The notes under the pieces were generated by a model. It saw only the letters and a program-made list of their open reading frames with translations. It made no database searches and was not told where the DNA came from. A stretch of DNA of 5,085 nt, taken from positions 1 through 5,085 of the forward strand of contig JAHFOZ010000399.1 of NCBI GenBank assembly GCA_023261405.1, written 5' to 3'. The stretch comes from Planctomycetota bacterium. GTDB taxonomy: Bacteria > Planctomycetota > MHYJ01 > JACPRB01. The translations under genes were made by a program, and so were the position numbers. Shown here piece after piece: positions 1 to 5,085 of this stretch (position 1 is its first letter; each line of letters begins with the position of its first letter).

Positions 1-2041
1 GCGTGACCGGGGTATCAAGAATACCGATGACTCGCGCGTCTGGGCCTTCCTGGGCGACGGCGAGTGCGACGAACCCGAGAGCCTGGGCTCGATCTCGCTG
101 GCCGGCCGCGAGGGTCTGGACAACTTGATCTTCGTCGTCAACTGCAACCTGCAGCGCCTGGACGGGCCGGTGCGCGGCAACTTCAAGATCATCCAGGAAC
201 TCGAGGCGGTCTTCCGCGGCGCCGGCTGGAACGTCATCAAGGTCGTCTGGGGCCGGGACTGGGACCCGCTCCTCGCCGCCGACGACTCGGGCCTCCTCGT
301 CAAGCGCATGGGCGAGGCGGTGGACGGCGACTACCAGAAGTACTCGGTCTCCGACGGCGCCTACACCCGTAAGCACTTCTTCGCTCAGTACCCGGAGACG
401 CTCAAGCTGGTCGAGAACATGACCGACGACCAGATCCGGAACTTCCTGCGCCGCGGCGGCCACGACGCGGTGAAGGTCTACGCCGCCTACGACCGCGCGG
501 TGAACCACGCGAACGGCCGCCCCACCGCGATCCTGGCCAAGACCGTGAAGGGCTGGGCCACGGGGGGACTCGCCGAGGGCAAGAATACTGCCCACGGGTC
601 GAAAAAGTTCAACGAGGACCAGCTCCGGAAGTTCCGGGACCGGCTCAAGCTCCCGATCTCGGACGACCAGCTCGCAGACCCGCCCTACTACCTTCCCCCC
701 AAGAACAGCGACGAGATGCAGTACCTCCACGAGCGGCGCCGCGCGATGGGCGGCTATGTCCCCCGCCGAAGCGTCCGGGCCCCCAAGGAGGAGATCCCGC
801 CGCTGGAAGCCTTCGCGGACAACCTCAAGGGGTCGGTCAAGGAAGCCTCCACGACCGCGGCCTACAACGCCGTCCTCAAGCGCCTCATCAAGGATGATAA
901 GATCGGCAAGAGGATCGTGCCGATCATCCCGGACGAAGCGCGCACGTTCGGCCTGGACGATCTCTTCCGCAGCGTAGGCATCTACTCCCACGTGGGCCAG
1001 CGCTACGAGCCGGTGGACAAGGAATCGTTCCTCTACTACAAGGAGGAAAAGACGGGCCAGGTGCTCGAGGAAGGGATCAACGAGGCGGGCTCGATGGCGA
1101 GCTTCGCGGCGGCGGGCACCGCCTACGCCGCTCACGGCGTCAACATGATCCCGTTCTATATCTACTACTCGATGTTCGGGTACCAGCGGGTGGGAGACCT
1201 GATCTGGGCGGCCGCGGACTCGCGCGCCAAGGGCTTCCTCCTCGGCGCCACTGCCGGGCGGACCACGCTCAACGGCGAAGGCCTTCAACACGAGGATGGA
1301 CACAGCCTGCTCCTCTTCAGCGTGGTGCCGACCTGCCGCATCTACGACCCGTCCTGGGGCTACGAGGTCGCCGTCATCATCCACGACGGCCTCAAACGGA
1401 TGTATCAGGACCAGGAGAGCTGCTTCTACTACCTCACGCTCTACAACGAGAATTACATGCAGCCCCCGATGCCCCCGGGCGTCGAGGACGGCATCATCAA
1501 GGGGCTATACCTGCTCAAGCCTTCGGACCTGAAGGTCGAGAAAGGCCGCAAGGTCCAGCTCCTCGGGAGCGGCGTCATCCTGCGCGAGGCGCTCCGCGCC
1601 CAGCAGCTCCTCGCCGAGAAGTTCGCCGTCGCCGCCGACGTCTGGAGCGTCCCGAGCTACGTCCAGCTCCGCCGCGACGCCCTCGAATGCGAGCGCTGGA
1701 ACATGCTCCACCCCGCCGACGACGCGCGCGTCCCCTACGTCCTCGCCCAGCTCGGCCCCGCCGAGGGGCCCATCGTCGCCACCAGCGACTACATGCGCGC
1801 CGTCCCCGAGATGATCGCCAAGTGGTTCCCCGAGCGCTTCTACGCGCTCGGCACCGACGGCTTCGGCCGGAGCGACTCGCGCCCCGCCCTCCGCCGTCAC
1901 TTCGAGATCGACGCCGAGCACACCGCCTACGCGGCCCTCTGGCGGCTCTCCCTCGCCGGCAAGTTCCCGAAGAAGGATCTCGCCAAGGCAATGAAGGATC
2001 TAGGCGTCGACCCGAACCAGCCCGACCCCGCGACGGCGTAA
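1..2041 (+). CDS. aceE: Pyruvate dehydrogenase E1 component, homodimeric type (5'-truncated by window edge)
   Basis: This is the thiamine-diphosphate (ThDP) dependent E1 enzyme of the pyruvate dehydrogenase complex. It decarboxylates pyruvate and reductively acetylates the lipoyl groups of E2 in the cytoplasm. The reading frame enters at base 2 and gives 679 residues before a TAA stop. Alignment from memory to E. coli AceE (887 aa) suggests about 210 residues are missing upstream. Visible landmarks, in fragment numbering, are the ThDP/Mg motif GDGECDEPE at 18-26 and NCNLQ at 47-51 (D19 and N49 match E. coli D230 and N260). The active-site loop EGKNTAH at 192-198 has H198 matching H407. EGINE ends in E361, the presumed cofactor-activating glutamate (E571). 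GEGLQHEDGH at 425-434 has H430 matching H640. The pyrimidine-binding domain spans roughly 275-500, followed by the C-terminal domain, which includes GTDGFGRSDSR. The frame is intact with no missing catalytic residue in the part seen. No E2 or E3 gene follows; the next gene is hsp20. The single-chain homodimeric family (not the alpha/beta E1) is certain; substrate assignment follows family membership. Confidence 0.97.
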   Translation, partial: RDRGIKNTDDSRVWAFLGDGECDEPESLGSISLAGREGLDNLIFVVNCNLQRLDGPVRGNFKIIQELEAVFRGAGWNVIKVVWGRDWDPLLAADDSGLLVKRMGEAVDGDYQKYSVSDGAYTRKHFFAQYPETLKLVENMTDDQIRNFLRRGGHDAVKVYAAYDRAVNHANGRPTAILAKTVKGWATGGLAEGKNTAHGSKKFNEDQLRKFRDRLKLPISDDQLADPPYYLPPKNSDEMQYLHERRRAMGGYVPRRSVRAPKEEIPPLEAFADNLKGSVKEASTTAAYNAVLKRLIKDDKIGKRIVPIIPDEARTFGLDDLFRSVGIYSHVGQRYEPVDKESFLYYKEEKTGQVLEEGINEAGSMASFAAAGTAYAAHGVNMIPFYIYYSMFGYQRVGDLIWAAADSRAKGFLLGATAGRTTLNGEGLQHEDGHSLLLFSVVPTCRIYDPSWGYEVAVIIHDGLKRMYQDQESCFYYLTLYNENYMQPPMPPGVEDGIIKGLYLLKPSDLKVEKGRKVQLLGSGVILREALRAQQLLAEKFAVAADVWSVPSYVQLRRDALECERWNMLHPADDARVPYVLAQLGPAEGPIVATSDYMRAVPEMIAKWFPERFYALGTDGFGRSDSRPALRRHFEIDAEHTAYAALWRLSLAGKFPKKDLAKAMKDLGVDPNQPDPATA

Positions 2042-2085
2042 GCCCCCTTCACCGCGGGTCCGTCCGGCACACGCTGCCATCCTGA

Positions 2086-2100
2086 CAGGGACACTCCCTG
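2086..2100. repeat. Perfect 6-bp inverted repeat with 3-nt spacer (CAGGGA-CAC-TCCCTG)
   Basis: The arms CAGGGA (2086-2091) and TCCCTG (2095-2100) are exact reverse complements around CAC. The repeat lies 45 bases after the aceE stop. As RNA it could form a short GC-rich hairpin that ends or slows aceE transcription, but no T run follows (the next bases are CCCCTCAC), so it is not a standard intrinsic terminator. As DNA it could be a binding site for a dimeric regulator. A similar AGGGA/TCCCT palindrome occurs inside hsp20 at 2302-2315. Confidence 0.45.
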
Positions 2101-2198
2101 CCCCTCACTCGTGACGCCCAACCACTTGCCACAGAGCCATTTAACTCAACATGGAATACGGCCCGCTGGCACATCGTTTGCGCTATGCACGGACGTTG

Positions 2199-2206
2199 AA
2201 GGAGGT
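2199..2206 (+). promoter_or_regulatory. Strong ribosome binding site that sets the hsp20 start
   Basis: AAGGAGGT is a near-complete complement of the 16S rRNA 3' end. It ends four bases before the ATG at 2211. It fixes the start at 2211 rather than at the in-frame ATG 20 codons upstream (2151), which has no comparable site and would add residues not typical of the family. Confidence 0.9.
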
Positions 2207-2210
2207 ATCG

Positions 2211-2654
2211 ATGAACACGAACCGAAACGAGATTCCCGCGCGCCTGGACGCGGCCTTCTGGGCACTCAAGCCGTTTGCCGAAGAGGTCAATCGCATGCTC
2301 GAGGGAATATTCCCTGTCCCGAATGAGGGCGCCGCCTGGGCCCCGTCGATCGAGGTCGTCGAGGGCGAAAAGGAGCTCGTCCTCCGCGCCGAACTTCCCG
2401 GTGTGGATCCCAAGAACGTCGAGGTCTCCGTCGACGGCGACGTCCTGATCCTGTCGGGCGAGAGGAAGGAAACGGCGGGAGACGGCCGCTTGCGGTCTGA
2501 GTTCCGCTACGGACGCTTCGAGCGCCGCGTGCGGCTCGCCGAGGGCCTGGACCTCACGAAGGTGACGGCGGAGTCGGCCGATGGCGTCCTCACCGTGCGC
2601 ATCCCCCGCGTCCCGGCGGCCGAGGTCCGGAAGATCCCCATCGTGAGGAAGTAG
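2211..2654 (+). CDS. Small heat-shock protein, Hsp20/alpha-crystallin family
   Basis: This is an ATP-independent holdase chaperone of 147 residues, a normal length for bacterial Hsp20. Such proteins form cytoplasmic oligomers that bind unfolding proteins and keep them accessible for DnaK and ClpB. The N-terminal arm (about 1-42) is variable and rich in hydrophobic and aromatic residues (AFWALKPF, GIFPV). The alpha-crystallin domain covers about 43-132, with WAPSIEV, the ELPGVD turn at 61-66, a VEVSVDGDVLILSGER strand pair, YGRFERRVRL, and the hallmark ADGVLTVRIPR (A-x-x-x-n-G-V-L type). A short C-terminal tail carries the I-x-I anchoring motif as IPI at 142-144, which in this family docks into a neighbouring subunit. 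The stop is TAG. Base composition over the first ~45 codons is somewhat less GC-rich than in clpB. clpB follows after 24 bases on the same strand, so co-transcription and a shared heat-shock role are likely. Family assignment is firm; the name IbpA/HspA cannot be chosen from sequence alone. Confidence 0.96.
   Translation: MNTNRNEIPARLDAAFWALKPFAEEVNRMLEGIFPVPNEGAAWAPSIEVVEGEKELVLRAELPGVDPKNVEVSVDGDVLILSGERKETAGDGRLRSEFRYGRFERRVRLAEGLDLTKVTAESADGVLTVRIPRVPAAEVRKIPIVRK
2302..2315. repeat. 14-bp perfect palindrome within hsp20 (AGGGAATATTCCCT)
   Basis: The 14 bases are exactly self-complementary and encode part of the EGIFPV segment of the Hsp20 N-terminal arm. The palindrome uses the same AGGGA/TCCCT half-sites as the intergenic inverted repeat at 2087-2099, with a four-base instead of three-base centre. 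In this GC-rich gene the AATATT core stands out. It may be coincidence with the codons, or an intragenic operator; the sequence alone does not decide. Confidence 0.4.
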
Positions 2655-2668
2655 CGCCCCCATCCTTC

Positions 2669-2672
2669 GAGG
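2669..2672 (+). promoter_or_regulatory. Ribosome binding site for clpB
   Basis: GAGG lies six bases before the ATG at 2679, a normal spacing, and supports this start. It is weaker than the hsp20 site, which may favour higher synthesis of the small chaperone from a shared transcript (inference). Confidence 0.65.
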
Positions 2673-2678
2673 CGTCGC

Positions 2679-5085
<2,407 letters not shown>

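Larger units (their letters stand above)
2042..2210 (+). promoter_or_regulatory. Intergenic region with probable hsp20-clpB promoter and 5' leader
   Basis: These 169 bases separate the aceE stop from the hsp20 start and carry no convincing gene. The stretch around 2130-2160 is clearly richer in A+T than the flanking genes, as expected for a promoter. Possible elements are weak. TTGCCA at 2126-2131 resembles a -35 box, but the best -10-like hexamer downstream, TGGAAT at 2152-2157, sits at a poor 20-base spacing. TTTAAC at 2140-2145 is an alternative -10. I see no CIRCE element (TTAGCACTC-N9-GAGTGCTAA) and no good match to the sigma-32 consensus. That a promoter lies here is inferred from the change of functional category and the gap length. 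The exact site is not resolved. Confidence 0.4.

Noticed and set aside
1972..2001. Direct repeat GAAGGATCT (1972-1980 and 1993-2001), 21 bases apart near the aceE 3' end.
   Set aside because: It encodes two similar KDL turns of the C-terminal helix region with the same codons; nothing suggests a mobile or regulatory role.
125..2041. A start codon for the pyruvate dehydrogenase gene at TTG 125.
   Set aside because: The same frame is open to base 2 and already encodes the conserved ThDP motif upstream of 125, so this is only an internal leucine codon of a gene that begins before the window.
2086..2110. Intrinsic terminator for aceE.
   Set aside because: The CAGGGA/TCCCTG stem is short and is followed by C-rich sequence without a T run, so I list it only as an inverted repeat.
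2151..2210. In-frame upstream ATG that would extend hsp20 by 20 residues.
   Set aside because: No ribosome site precedes it, the added residues are not Hsp20-like, and the strong AAGGAGGT at 2199-2206 points to the ATG at 2211.

Overview
This is an ordinary-looking housekeeping and stress-response stretch from a GC-rich bacterium. Codons end overwhelmingly in G or C, every gene is on the + strand, and nothing mobile, phage-like, CRISPR-like or tRNA-like is visible. The host phylum cannot be fixed from the sequence. A homodimeric-type pyruvate dehydrogenase E1 plus an Hsp20-ClpB pair fits many high-GC Gram-negative or candidate-phylum lineages; that placement is inference only.

Layout: (1) 1-2041 is the C-terminal three quarters of aceE, the homodimeric E1 component of the pyruvate dehydrogenase complex. 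Its first ~210 residues lie before the window. (2) 2042-2210 is a 169-base intergenic region, locally richer in A+T. It holds a small perfect inverted repeat, presumably the promoter and leader of the downstream stress genes, and a very strong Shine-Dalgarno sequence. (3) 2211-2654 is an Hsp20/alpha-crystallin small heat-shock protein of 147 residues. (4) 2679-5085 is clpB, the Hsp100 disaggregase, open to the right edge. It has 802 residues in the window, and roughly the last 55-65 are missing.

hsp20 and clpB are 24 bases apart on the same strand and probably form an operon. Hsp20 holds denaturing proteins in loose aggregates, and ClpB, working with the DnaK system (not in this window), pulls polypeptides out of them. 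The adjacent aceE fragment belongs to central carbon metabolism (pyruvate to acetyl-CoA) and shows no functional link to the chaperones. No E2 or E3 gene follows it.

I did not find a convincing undescribed system. The observations most worth checking are small. Two look-alike AGGGA/TCCCT inverted repeats lie on either side of the hsp20 start, the leader lacks a recognisable known heat-shock operator, and ClpB carries modest variations (Phe in pore loop 1, a shortened NBD2 segment).
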